Origin: Prevotellaceae bacterium UBA2852
GTDB taxonomy: Bacteria; Bacteroidota; Bacteroidia; Bacteroidales; Bacteroidaceae
Direction: 5' to 3'
NCBI GenBank assembly: GCA_002350855.1
Contig: DEFM01000013.1
Location: 79,913-143,912, forward strand
DNA length: 64,000 nt
Shown here: positions 34,738 to 42,933 of the stretch, one piece after another
How positions within the stretch are numbered: position 1 is the first letter of the stretch
Layout: the number at the start of each line of letters is the position of its first letter
Translations under genes and position numbers: made by a program
The notes under the pieces: model-generated
What the model saw: the letters and a program-made list of their open reading frames with translations, nothing else
The model's database searches: none
What the model was told of the DNA's origin: nothing

Positions 34738-35082
34738 TTATAACCTGTTTCCTTCTTTAGGAAATACAACGGTAGGCGTGAACGTTTTTGCCTCCTCAAA
34801 ATCCATGTGGGCATAGGAAATAATAATAACAACATCTCCCACCTGTACCCTACGGGCTGCAGCACCATTCAGGCAGATACAGCCTGAACCGCGTTCACCT
34901 TTTATAATATAGGTCTCAAAACGCTCGCCATTGTTGTTGTCAAGCACCTGTACTTTCTCTCCAGCTATCAAGTTGGCAGCATCCATCAAATCCTCGTCAA
35001 TGGTAATACTACCCATATAGTTAAGATTAGCCTCCGTCACTGTCACACAGTGAAGTTTAGACTTCATTACTTCTATCATCAT
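34738..35082 (-). CDS. panD: Aspartate 1-decarboxylase (proenzyme)
   Basis: A 114-residue pyruvoyl enzyme that makes beta-alanine for pantothenate. The self-cleavage site is Gly24-Ser25 in YMGSITID; the mature pyruvoyl group forms from the Ser. The [21 protein letters not shown] segment is also typical. The start overlaps the panC stop by four bases (ATGA); a Met five codons later is an alternative that would match the usual site position (Gly24 becomes 19) less well. It is co-transcribed with panC, which uses its product. Confidence 0.94.
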   Translation of the reverse strand: MMIEVMKSKLHCVTVTEANLNYMGSITIDEDLMDAANLIAGEKVQVLDNNNGERFETYIIKGERGSGCICLNGAAARRVQVGDVVIIISYAHMDFEEAKTFTPTVVFPKEGNRL

Positions 35083-35933
35083 GATTCTTTATACTTAATA
35101 TGATCAATTAAGCGGATAGGTGTTTTTCCGCAATATACGGTAATACAACCAACTACATAAGGTGTTTCATCCCAAGACTCAACATCCTGCAACGTATTAC
35201 CATCAACAATCGAGAAATACTCTACGTCCAATCCGTCCACAGCATTAATATCTGCCACCACCTTGTCATGTGTTTCCTTCACCGTATGCTTCTTGGCATA
35301 GGTCAGACTCGCCTTCAGCGCCTTATAGATATTGGGGGCAATGGCACGCTCATCCTTCGACAACAAAGTGTTACGACTGCTACGAGCCAAGCCATCTTTA
35401 TCGCGAACAATATCACACTCCACAATCTGAACAGGAATTCCCAGATGGCGAACCATCGCTTTTACAACAGCAATCTGTTGCCAGTCTTTCTCTCCAAAAT
35501 ATGCACGAGTAGGTTTCACGATATAGAACAAGCGACTAACTACTTGACATACACCATTGAAGTGACCTGGACGATGAGCCCCCTCCATGACCGTTGACAC
35601 TGGAGGATATTCAAACTGACGCGTATCGGGTGTAGGATACATCTCCTCCACCGAAGGAGCCAACACATAATCAGCACCACAAGCTTCAAGCAACTTGCAA
35701 TCAGCCTCTAGCGTACGAGGATAATTCTTCAAATCGTTCTTATCGTTGAACTGAGTCGGATTAACAAATACAGATACTACTGTTATCCCATTTTCGGCCA
35801 CACTACGACGTACCAGCGAAGCGTGTCCTTCATGCAGGGCTCCCATGGTGGGTACAAACCCTATTTCTTTCCCTTGCTTGCGATCCTCAAAAAGCTGATT
35901 TTGCAGATCTACAATCTTTTCAAAAACTTTCAT
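35079..35933 (-). CDS. panC: Pantothenate synthetase
   Basis: A 284-residue enzyme that joins pantoate and beta-alanine with ATP. The first nucleotide-binding motif [11 protein letters not shown], the FVNPTQFN segment, the YFGEKDWQQ element and the [10 protein letters not shown] loop are all intact. Length is normal. It forms a two-gene unit with panD and is divergent from the glycogen-synthase-like gene. A possible -7 box (TTATTTTG) lies at 35965-35972 on the minus strand but breaks the TA of the consensus. Confidence 0.96.
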   Translation of the reverse strand: MKVFEKIVDLQNQLFEDRKQGKEIGFVPTMGALHEGHASLVRRSVAENGITVVSVFVNPTQFNDKNDLKNYPRTLEADCKLLEACGADYVLAPSVEEMYPTPDTRQFEYPPVSTVMEGAHRPGHFNGVCQVVSRLFYIVKPTRAYFGEKDWQQIAVVKAMVRHLGIPVQIVECDIVRDKDGLARSSRNTLLSKDERAIAPNIYKALKASLTYAKKHTVKETHDKVVADINAVDGLDVEYFSIVDGNTLQDVESWDETPYVVGCITVYCGKTPIRLIDHIKYKES

Positions 35934-35964
35934 TCTTTTTCCTTACTTTGTCATAAAACGGGTG

Positions 35965-35972
35965 CAAAATAA
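35965..35972 (-). promoter_or_regulatory. Weak promoter -7 box for panC-panD
   Basis: TTATTTTG on the minus strand, about 31 bases before the panC start. It differs from TAnnTTTG at the second base, so the call is tentative. Confidence 0.4.
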
Positions 35973-36077
35973 CAACATTTTTATCAAATAAGGAAAAAAT
36001 ATCGTAAAAATATGCCAAAATAGGGGCTAAAAATCCTTAAATATGCACGTTTCTGTCGTTTTGTGAATTAAATTTCG

Positions 36078-36085
36078 TAACTTTG
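36078..36085 (+). promoter_or_regulatory. Promoter -7 box for the glycogen-synthase-like gene
   Basis: TAACTTTG, 21 bases before the ATG at 36107. Confidence 0.65.
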
Positions 36086-36106
36086 CAAAGGAAAAATGTA
36101 ACCCAT

Positions 36107-36904
36107 ATGGCAAAGAAGATATTATTCATCAATCAGGAGATAACCCCTTATGTACCCGACAGCGATTTATCACTGATGGGAAAAGCACTCCCGCAGGCTA
36201 TGCTGGAGAATGGTCACGAGATTCGTACGTTCATGCCCAAATGGGGCAATATCAATGAGCGTCGCGGACAATTGCATGAGGTCATCCGTCTCTCTGGTAT
36301 GAATTTGATTATTGACGATACAGACCACCCACTGATTATCAAAGTGGCCTCTATCGCCCAGACACGCATCCAAGTCTATTTCATTGATAACGATGATTAT
36401 TTCGCCAAGCGTCAGATGACTATTGACGAGAACGGCGTTGACTATGCAGACAATGGTGAGCGTGCCATTTTCTTTGCTCGTGGCGTACTGGAAACTGTCA
36501 AGAAGTTGCGTTGGGTGCCCGATATCATCCATGTTCAGGGATGGATGGGCGCTGTTATACCTCTTTATATAAAGACAGCCTATCATGACGAGCCTTCATT
36601 TGCCAGCACCAAGGTGGTAACTTCACTCTTCGGCAAGAGTCTGAATTCTAATCTTGACGACAATTTCAAGAAGAGCATCGAGTTCCGTGACGCAAAGGCT
36701 TCATTGCTGAAGAAGTATAACGACCAGTTTGACTTTGAAGAACTGAGCAAGTTGGCTATTGACTATAGTGATGGTGTTATTGCAGGCTGCAACGATGTTG
36801 ATAAGAAACTTCTGAAATATGCTGCAGACAACAATATTCCCACGCTGAGTTATCCAGGCGAAGACTTCCAGAATGCCTACGAGGAATTCTATGATAAGAT
36901 TTAA
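36107..36904 (+). CDS. Glycogen/starch-synthase N-terminal-domain protein (GT5-like)
   Basis: A 265-residue protein matching only the N-terminal Rossmann lobe of GT5 glycogen synthases: the start KKILFINQEITPY, the central MPKWGNINERR segment and the DIIHVQGWMGAVIPLY helix correspond to the ADP-glucose-synthase N-lobe. The C-terminal lobe with the sugar-nucleotide site is absent and the next gene is unrelated, so it probably cannot act alone as a normal GT-B enzyme. A glycogen-branching enzyme lies 7 kb away. I start at 36107 (MAKKILF), after the promoter box. The DUF4270 gene follows 37 bases on. Confidence 0.8.
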   Translation: MAKKILFINQEITPYVPDSDLSLMGKALPQAMLENGHEIRTFMPKWGNINERRGQLHEVIRLSGMNLIIDDTDHPLIIKVASIAQTRIQVYFIDNDDYFAKRQMTIDENGVDYADNGERAIFFARGVLETVKKLRWVPDIIHVQGWMGAVIPLYIKTAYHDEPSFASTKVVTSLFGKSLNSNLDDNFKKSIEFRDAKASLLKKYNDQFDFEELSKLAIDYSDGVIAGCNDVDKKLLKYAADNNIPTLSYPGEDFQNAYEEFYDKI

Positions 36905-36941
36905 TATTCAAGGATAATATTATTTAGACAAAAGAACTTCA

Positions 36942-38387
36942 GTGATGAGAAAAATAATAATGGCAGTGATTGCACTCGTTGCGGTTGCAATCTCTTCATG
37001 TACGGAAACCACTGACCTGATGGGCAACTCGCTGACGAGTTCCAATGATAAATACGAGGTCTATACTGATACATTTGATGTAGCCACACAGTCCATCAAG
37101 GTAGACTCCGTGCTTTCAAGAAGCGTCTATTGCTATCTTGGCAGATTGAAAGATCCAGAGACAGGTTCTTACATTATCAGCCACTACATGACGCAGTTCC
37201 ATATTTTGGAGAATCAAGCCAGCAAGATGTTCCCCAGCCAACAAACTATTGCTGAAAAAGGCGGTATTTTCACTCCTATTGCCGACTCTTGCTTTGTTCG
37301 TATTGTTGTCAACAGCTATCAGGGCGACTCTTTGGCCGCTATGAAGTTGTCATTACGCGAACTTGCTAAGCCCGTTGAAGAAAGTAATCTTTATTATACC
37401 AACTTTGACCCAGAGGAAAAAGGCTATGTTCGCAAGGATGAAGGCGCTATTTCCCAAAATGTTGTCTACTCTATGACTGACTTGACAACCAACGACAGTC
37501 TGCGCTCTGTTTATCGCAAGAAAGGATACTACGAGACGGTAGACATTCCCCTGAACGACGAGTATTGCGACAAGGATGGTAATAAGTATAACAATTACGG
37601 TACTTACTTAATGGAAAAGTATTATGACCATCCTGAATATTACAAGAACTCAAAAGCATTTACTCGCAACGTTTGTCCAGGCTTCTACCTGAAGTGTGTG
37701 GATGGATTGGGCGTGATGACTGAAGTTGCTTATACACAGCTGGTTATCTATTACCATTATATTGTTAATGATGTAACCTATATTGAATATGCAAACATCA
37801 ACGCCACAGAGGAAGTGTTGCAGACTACGCATATCATCAATGACCAGAGTCGTATCGATAAGCTCATTGCCGACGAGGAATGCACCTATCTAAAGACTCC
37901 TGCTGGCATTTATACTGAAGTTACATTGCCCGTAGAAGACATTAAGAGAGGACATGAGAATGACACGATTACCTCTGCCAGAATTGTGTTCAACCGTATG
38001 ACTGACAAGAGCAATTTCAGCGATATTGTGCTTGAAGAGCCCACCCAATTGCTGATGGTTGAGCGCGACAGCTTGAAGACTTTCTTTGAGTTGAATAGCG
38101 TGCCAAACAACAAGACTTCTTATCTGGCTACGTTCAACACCACCTATAAGACTTATACGTTCAACAATCTCTCAACATTGATTAACCACATGTGGGAGCG
38201 CCGCTATACAACGGTTGATTGGAACAAGGTGGTATTGATTCCTGTACAGGTTGAGACCTCTGGTACAACCAATGCGACTACTGTATCGAATGAGATGAAT
38301 GTAAATAGTGTCCGACTGGTTGGAGGCAAGAAGAACAAACATACACCTGTGCGCATCAGTATCATATATAATAATAACAAGAACTGA
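36942..38387 (+). CDS. DUF4270 lipoprotein
   Basis: A 481-residue lipoprotein (signal ending ISSC; Met1 or Met2 may start it) of the DUF4270 family, seen in Bacteroidetes. The body is beta-rich with a FHILENQASKMFP early segment and a C-terminal KHTPVRISIIYN end typical of the family. Function unknown; outer-membrane or surface location is expected. It probably shares a transcript with the glycogen-synthase-like gene, and its TGA overlaps the ATG of the 43-residue gene (TGATG). Confidence 0.82.
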   Translation: MMRKIIMAVIALVAVAISSCTETTDLMGNSLTSSNDKYEVYTDTFDVATQSIKVDSVLSRSVYCYLGRLKDPETGSYIISHYMTQFHILENQASKMFPSQQTIAEKGGIFTPIADSCFVRIVVNSYQGDSLAAMKLSLRELAKPVEESNLYYTNFDPEEKGYVRKDEGAISQNVVYSMTDLTTNDSLRSVYRKKGYYETVDIPLNDEYCDKDGNKYNNYGTYLMEKYYDHPEYYKNSKAFTRNVCPGFYLKCVDGLGVMTEVAYTQLVIYYHYIVNDVTYIEYANINATEEVLQTTHIINDQSRIDKLIADEECTYLKTPAGIYTEVTLPVEDIKRGHENDTITSARIVFNRMTDKSNFSDIVLEEPTQLLMVERDSLKTFFELNSVPNNKTSYLATFNTTYKTYTFNNLSTLINHMWERRYTTVDWNKVVLIPVQVETSGTTNATTVSNEMNVNSVRLVGGKKNKHTPVRISIIYNNNKN

Positions 38388-38518
38388 TGGCAGACAATTT
38401 TCTCGAGAAACACTTCGAGGAATATGAAGCGCGCAAAGCTGCATATCTTCGCAAGAAGAAGCACTTGCCCAAAATAAAGCATCATCTTCCAGAACATCCG
38501 GAAGATGATGCTCTTTAA
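38387..38518 (+). CDS. 43-residue hypothetical protein
   Basis: A short frame that begins within the DUF4270 stop (TGATG) and encodes 43 residues: an acidic amphipathic start (MADNFLEKHFEEYEARKAA), a basic middle (LRKKKH) and a His/Pro/Asp end. The MADNFLEK start resembles small uncharacterised Bacteroidales proteins that I recall with this opening. Its last 14 codons coincide with a strong two-way terminator hairpin, and its stop overlaps the convergent helicase stop. Function unknown; translational coupling to DUF4270 is likely. Confidence 0.6.
   Translation: MADNFLEKHFEEYEARKAAYLRKKKHLPKIKHHLPEHPEDDAL
38478..38512. terminator. Bidirectional terminator inside the 43-residue gene
   Basis: A perfect 13-base stem (AGCATCATCTTCC with GGAAGATGATGCT) and nine-base loop. 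The minus-strand tail TTTATTTT fits termination of the helicase gene; the plus-strand tail CTTTAA is weaker. The hairpin lies wholly within coding sequence of the small gene. Confidence 0.8.
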
Positions 38519-40893
38519 CTGATTATCGTATACTTCGCAAATTTCAAAAGTAATTGTTTAGTTCCTGCATTCCTGAACTCTACAGTTGCTTTTGTGTTTT
38601 CACCAGAGCCTTCTATCTTAATTACCGTTCCTATACCAAAGCGTTGATGCTCTATCACGTTGCCCTCTTTCAGTCCTATGTTACCAATAGCCGACTGTGG
38701 ACGTGGTGCTTCTTGTCGTATAGGCATTAAGCGAGGTTTTGGATCAGCCACAAACTGCGTAGCCACAGGGCGTGGATTCTGGAACCTTGAAGGCAGAGGG
38801 GTTCTGAATTCTCTGGAAAATCTAGAATCACTTGACTGTCTAGAATCTCTAGAAAATCTAGATTCTCTTGAATAACTAGACGACCCAGAAAGGCCGAAAG
38901 TGCTAGCGCTTCCACCCTCTATCCTAATCAAGCTGGGGTCGAAATCCTTGATAAAGCGTGAAGGTGTGTCATATTCCATCTTGCCATAGCGGAAACGGTT
39001 CTGCGCACAAGTCAGTATACAATGCTTCTCTGCTCGTGTAATAGCCACATAGAGCAAGCGACGCTCTTCCTCCAACTCGCGCATGGAATTTGTGCACATG
39101 GGCGACGGGAAGATGTTTTCTTCCAAACCCACAACAAACACGGTGGGAAACTCCAAACCTTTTGCTGAGTGAATGGTCATCAGCGTCACCTTCGCTTGAT
39201 CTTCATCGCCCTCACTATCCAAGTCTGTCAACAAAGCCACCTCTTGCAAGAAGTCGCTCAGCCCAATTTCCTGCTCGCGTCCCTCCTCTTTCCTACTCTC
39301 CACGAAGTCCTGCATTCCACTCAAGAATTCCTCCAAGTTCTCCTGTCTCGACAAGTCTTCTGGATTATTCGAGCTATAGATATCCTTGCTGATGCCACTC
39401 TCCATAATGATGGAGTGTCCAAGCACGTAAGCATCCTCGTCGGCAATACGACCCATCCATCCTCCCACCAACGTCTTAAAAGCCTCCAACTTGGCCAGCG
39501 TGCCACTCGATAGTTTCAAATCGAAAACCATCGGTTGTGCTATCACCTGCCACAAGCTGACGTTATGCAGATTGGCTGTTTCCACTATCTTGCCCACCGT
39601 TGTATCACCAATACCTCGTGCAGGATAGTTGATGATGCGTCGCAGTGCCTCTTCGTCATTGGGATTAGCCACTACACGGAAGTAGGCAATCACGTCCTTA
39701 ATCTCCTTGCGCTGATAGAAGCTCAGTCCACCATAGATGCGATACGGAATACCATCCTTGCGCATCTGTTCCTCAAACGAACGACTCTGTGCATTGGTGC
39801 GATAGAGAATGGCAAAGTCGCTATATTCACACTGCTCCTGTCTGCGAATTCGCTTGATGTCATTGCAGACAATCATAGCCTCCTCCTTGTCGCTATAGGC
39901 AGGTTTCAGCGTCAAGCGCTCACCCTGCTCGTTCTCGCTGAACACGTCCTTGTGTATCTGTCGTTCGTTCTTGCGAATCAAGCTGTTAGCAGCCTGCACG
40001 ATGAGTTGTGTAGAACGATAGTTCTGTTCCAGTTTATACAGTCGCGCCCCATCATAATGCTTCTGGAAGTCCAAGATATTATCGATGTTAGCACCTCTGA
40101 AACTATAGATGCTCTGTGCATCATCGCCAACCACACACACCCTTCCGTGCTCTTTAGTCAGCAACAATACGATGGCTTGCTGCGCAAAGTTTGTGTCCTG
40201 ATACTCGTCAACCAGTACATAACGGAAACGCTCTATGTATTTCTGTCGGATGTCCTCATGATTCTTGAACAGCACAAATGTCTGTACCAACAAGTCGTCG
40301 AAGTCCATCGCATTAGCCTGACGACAACGCTCCGCGTACCTATTATATATTTGGGACACCATCGGACGTTTATGCTGAGCATCGTCAGCAGCCCACGAGC
40401 TGGTAGCATATTGCTGAGGCAACAGCAAGTGGTTCTTAGCCATTGAGATACGGTCAGCTACCGATGCTGCCTTATACGTCTTGTCATCAAGCTGCATCTC
40501 CTTGATGATGCTCTTTACCAGCGAACGAGAGTCTGACTGGTCGTAAATGGTGAAGTTGGCACCAAAGCCTATATGCTCAGCCTCTGCTCGTAGAATTCGT
40601 GCAAAAACCGAATGGAAAGTACCCATCTGCAAGCGTATGGCCCTATCCTGCCCTACCAGTCTGCCTATGCGCTCCTTCATTTCACGCGCAGCCTTGTTGG
40701 TAAAGGTCAGCGCAAGAATGTTCCAGGGAACCATATCATAATGGTCCAGCAGATAGGCTATCTTGTAGGTCAACACACGCGTCTTTCCTGAACCAGCACC
40801 CGCTATCACCAACTGAGGACCATCACAATAAATAACGGCCTCGCGCTGGCTCTCGTTCAGTTGTGCCAACAAACTATCGTCAATATTTCCCAT
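38515..40893 (-). CDS. pcrA: PcrA/UvrD-type ATP-dependent 3'-5' DNA helicase
   Basis: A 792-residue superfamily 1 helicase for DNA repair and replication-conflict removal. Walker A AGAGSGKTRVL (about 32-42), TFTNKAAREMKERI (Ia), DEYQDTN (II), GDDAQSIYSFRGA (III), QNYRSTQ (IV), TIHSAKGLEFP (V) and VAITRAEK (VI) are all present. The C-terminal tail has a low-complexity tract of Ser-Arg-X triplets (about 675-705) and ends in a Tudor-like strand (GTVIKIEGSGENTKATVEF) that in PcrA binds RNA polymerase. Length is normal for the family. It has its own promoter box at 40913. Confidence 0.94.
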   Translation of the reverse strand: MGNIDDSLLAQLNESQREAVIYCDGPQLVIAGAGSGKTRVLTYKIAYLLDHYDMVPWNILALTFTNKAAREMKERIGRLVGQDRAIRLQMGTFHSVFARILRAEAEHIGFGANFTIYDQSDSRSLVKSIIKEMQLDDKTYKAASVADRISMAKNHLLLPQQYATSSWAADDAQHKRPMVSQIYNRYAERCRQANAMDFDDLLVQTFVLFKNHEDIRQKYIERFRYVLVDEYQDTNFAQQAIVLLLTKEHGRVCVVGDDAQSIYSFRGANIDNILDFQKHYDGARLYKLEQNYRSTQLIVQAANSLIRKNERQIHKDVFSENEQGERLTLKPAYSDKEEAMIVCNDIKRIRRQEQCEYSDFAILYRTNAQSRSFEEQMRKDGIPYRIYGGLSFYQRKEIKDVIAYFRVVANPNDEEALRRIINYPARGIGDTTVGKIVETANLHNVSLWQVIAQPMVFDLKLSSGTLAKLEAFKTLVGGWMGRIADEDAYVLGHSIIMESGISKDIYSSNNPEDLSRQENLEEFLSGMQDFVESRKEEGREQEIGLSDFLQEVALLTDLDSEGDEDQAKVTLMTIHSAKGLEFPTVFVVGLEENIFPSPMCTNSMRELEEERRLLYVAITRAEKHCILTCAQNRFRYGKMEYDTPSRFIKDFDPSLIRIEGGSASTFGLSGSSSYSRESRFSRDSRQSSDSRFSREFRTPLPSRFQNPRPVATQFVADPKPRLMPIRQEAPRPQSAIGNIGLKEGNVIEHQRFGIGTVIKIEGSGENTKATVEFRNAGTKQLLLKFAKYTIIS

Positions 40894-40912
40894 GATTTTT
40901 CCTATTAGTCTG

Positions 40913-40920
40913 CAAATTTA
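40913..40920 (-). promoter_or_regulatory. Promoter -7 box for pcrA
   Basis: TAAATTTG on the minus strand, 19 bases before the pcrA ATG. Confidence 0.55.
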
Positions 40921-41003
40921 CAAAGAATCCGTGAGATGACCAAAAATCCCGAACAATTTTAAAGGCGCATACAAGGCAACATTTTGCTACTACACGAAGA
41001 AAA

Positions 41004-41047
41004 ACTTTTTCCCTAGGCAGGGAACAATTTTTTCCTAGTGAGGGCGC
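41004..41047. repeat. Two degenerate 22-base direct repeats
   Basis: CTTTTTCCCTAGGCAGGGAACA and a second, diverged copy (TTTTTTCCTAGTGAGGGCGCA) stand in tandem, with the CTAG cores 22 bases apart (41013 and 41035). They lie in the gene-free 40894-41191 stretch between pcrA and the ATPase gene. Confidence 0.6.
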
Positions 41048-41077
41048 AAAAATTGGGTAGCTTTTATTAGTTAATCC

Positions 41078-41140
41078 GGAAGTAATTTAAAATACTCCAA
41101 ATATAAATTAAAATACTCCGAAAGTAATTTTTGTTACTCT
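41078..41140. repeat. Three degenerate 21-base tandem repeats
   Basis: Units of exactly 21 bases start at 41078, 41099 and 41120. The first two share a TAAAATACTCC-like end; the third (GAAAGTAATTTTTGTTACTCT) shares its start with the first. The period equals that of the array at 23952. The last two units and the following CGGAGTATT form the hairpin at 41112-41149. Confidence 0.65.
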
Positions 41141-41149
41141 CGGAGTATT
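41112..41149 (-). terminator. Terminator of the dapA-rsb-ATPase unit
   Basis: A 16-base stem with one mismatch (AATACTCCGAAAGTAA with TTACTCTCGGAGTATT) and a six-base loop. On the minus strand it runs into TTTTAATTTA, consistent with ending the leftward unit whose last stop is at 41192. It is built from the 21-base repeats. Confidence 0.75.
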
Positions 41150-41191
41150 GTTTCTGTTTTAACGGTGAATGTCAAAAGTCCCTTCCTGGAA

Positions 41192-42118
41192 TTACATAGG
41201 CAACGTAAGTACGAAGCGTGAACCTGGGCCTGCAAAAGCTGAGTCGTAGGTGAGATCACCACCCAGACGACGAGCTAAGTTGCGCGCAACGGTCAGTCCT
41301 ATGCCCTGTCCATCAAAGAACTGGTTGAGCTTGGTGTAAGGCTCGAAGATGCGCTCAGCGTCAGCTGCTTCGATGCCCGTTCCAGAATCCTCTACGGCAT
41401 AGATAATCTGCATCTTGTCCATATCCACAGAGACATTCAGAGTGATGGTGCCCTCGCTGGTAAACTTCAGGGCATTGTCCAACAGATGAGTCAACGCGCG
41501 AACAGCCTTCTGCTGATTGGTGGAAAGCATAGTAGCCGCAGCATCAGGAGCCACATTATAGGCGAAATTGGCAAACTGCGACTTCTCAACGCCAGAAATC
41601 TTGATGGCCTCGTCAGACACCTGAGCTACCATAATATTGTCTGTACGTTCAATGGGGGGCATATCAGGCTGAATATCGTCCAAATCGGTCAGCTTAAGAA
41701 TCATGGATATAGCACGTATATCGCCATTGGCTTTTGCTGTTGCCAACATCTGCTTAACCACCTGTTTGGCAGTCTCACTTTTCTTCTGATCGCTCTCTCT
41801 CAGCGCGTCCAGCTCAGCCTGCAGACTATTGCAATGCTTTTGCAGGGCTTCGTTAGTCGACTTTGCCTTGTTGGCTTCTGCCTCCATCTTCTCAAAGGAG
41901 AGCAGGGCTTGCTCATAGCCTTCGCCGATGTTATCAAAGTTCTTCTCCAGTGCACGATAGTCGTCCAACAGCTTCTGCTGTTCGTCCACTTTATACTGGT
42001 AGTCATTGAGCAATTTCTGTTGCTCCTCAGCCTGCCCGTGACTGGCTTTCATCTGGAAATAGAGTCCAGTAGCCAATCCAATGGCTATTACAAGTACAAT
42101 GATAAAAGCGTATAACAT
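41192..42118 (-). CDS. Histidine-kinase-like ATPase without an H-box
   Basis: A 308-residue membrane-anchored protein: one N-terminal membrane helix (about 3-21), a long coiled coil (about 28-115) and a C-terminal GHKL ATPase domain (about 195-308) with N-box LLDNALKFT, G1 DSGTGI, F-box IFEPY and G2 GQGIGLTVA. Between coil and ATPase I find no HisKA-type His-Glu-x-x-x-Pro motif; the few His residues are not in that context. No response regulator is adjacent. It follows a STAS protein by three bases and an RsbW-like kinase, so a role in a partner-switching signal path is likely. Confidence 0.8.
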   Translation of the reverse strand: MLYAFIIVLVIAIGLATGLYFQMKASHGQAEEQQKLLNDYQYKVDEQQKLLDDYRALEKNFDNIGEGYEQALLSFEKMEAEANKAKSTNEALQKHCNSLQAELDALRESDQKKSETAKQVVKQMLATAKANGDIRAISMILKLTDLDDIQPDMPPIERTDNIMVAQVSDEAIKISGVEKSQFANFAYNVAPDAAATMLSTNQQKAVRALTHLLDNALKFTSEGTITLNVSVDMDKMQIIYAVEDSGTGIEAADAERIFEPYTKLNQFFDGQGIGLTVARNLARRLGGDLTYDSAFAGPGSRFVLTLPM

Positions 42119-42121
42119 ATC

Positions 42122-42433
42122 TTATTCAGCTATCTTTTCTACCTTAATAAACTTTGTGAAGCCAGTCATAGCCAACACCTTATAGATTTCAGGTCTAACG
42201 TTGGTCATCTTGAACACACCCTTCTGTTGGGTAACGGTACGCATAGTCTTCTGGATGATACGAAGACCAGAGCTGGCCATGTAGGTAAGATTCGTGCAGT
42301 CCATTTCCACGTTGACGCCACCATCAACAAGAACGGGCTGGATGTCCTGTTCAAACTGTGAAGCATTCATTGTATCAATACGCTCACCTGTCTTAATGAT
42401 GGTCTTGCCATCTTCTTTGATAATCTCTGTCAT
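42122..42433 (-). CDS. STAS-domain anti-sigma factor antagonist-like protein
   Basis: A 103-residue STAS protein of the SpoIIAA/RsbV type. The conserved phospho-acceptor region YMASSGLR (about 53-60) is intact, so the second Ser may be phosphorylated by the RsbW-like kinase encoded just upstream (42-base gap). In Firmicutes such proteins free a sigma factor, but Bacteroidetes lack SigB, so the output must differ. Three bases separate it from the ATPase gene. Confidence 0.9.
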   Translation of the reverse strand: MTEIIKEDGKTIIKTGERIDTMNASQFEQDIQPVLVDGGVNVEMDCTNLTYMASSGLRIIQKTMRTVTQQKGVFKMTNVRPEIYKVLAMTGFTKFIKVEKIAE

Positions 42434-42474
42434 AGTCTTACAATTTTATTTATTATTTCTATTTTCTTGTTGAT

Positions 42475-42900
42475 TTACTTGATATCTTTCTTCATAGTCA
42501 GCAGGTTTTTGCCTTTCAGACGCTGATAAGTGACCTTGTTCATGATGTTCTTTACAATAAAGATGCCCATGCCGCCAATGTCTCTTTCTGCTGGATTAAT
42601 ATCTGTGTTGACACCCTCTTTCATCGTTGGGTCAAACTCCTTTCCGCTATCACTCAACACGAAAGTCACTTCCTTTCCGTCACTTTCAGCCACTAATTCA
42701 ATTTCGGCCTCTGTGCCTTGAGGATAAGCATAGAAGATGACATTGCTGACCATCTCCTCCATCACCAGATTCAGATTCATCTGGAGCTCCATGTCCAGTC
42801 CCAGCTCGTCGCCAATCTCCTCGACGAACTGGTTGACCCTCTCCAGCTCACTTATCTGGTTTTTTAGCTTTAGTTCTTTCTTCATATATTGGTATGACAT
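42475..42900 (-). CDS. RsbW-like serine kinase / anti-sigma regulatory ATPase
   Basis: A 141-residue GHKL ATPase of the RsbW/SpoIIAB group (HATPase_c_2). The N-box reads NLVMEEMVSNVIFYAY, G1 is DSGKEFDP and G2 is GGMGIFIVKNIM. It would phosphorylate the STAS partner encoded next. A PP2C-type phosphatase (RsbU) that would normally reset the switch is not in the window. The first Met (42900) or the sixth residue Met (42885) may start it. It lies 33 bases after dapA on the same strand. Confidence 0.88.
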   Translation of the reverse strand: MSYQYMKKELKLKNQISELERVNQFVEEIGDELGLDMELQMNLNLVMEEMVSNVIFYAYPQGTEAEIELVAESDGKEVTFVLSDSGKEFDPTMKEGVNTDINPAERDIGGMGIFIVKNIMNKVTYQRLKGKNLLTMKKDIK

Positions 42901-42933
42901 TGTATAGGATAAGTAGTAACTACATTCTATCCC

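Noticed and set aside
39535..40446. 303-residue plus-strand frame inside pcrA
   Set aside because: It is antisense to the helicase motifs, has no family features and no promoter; long antisense frames are common opposite conserved genes here.
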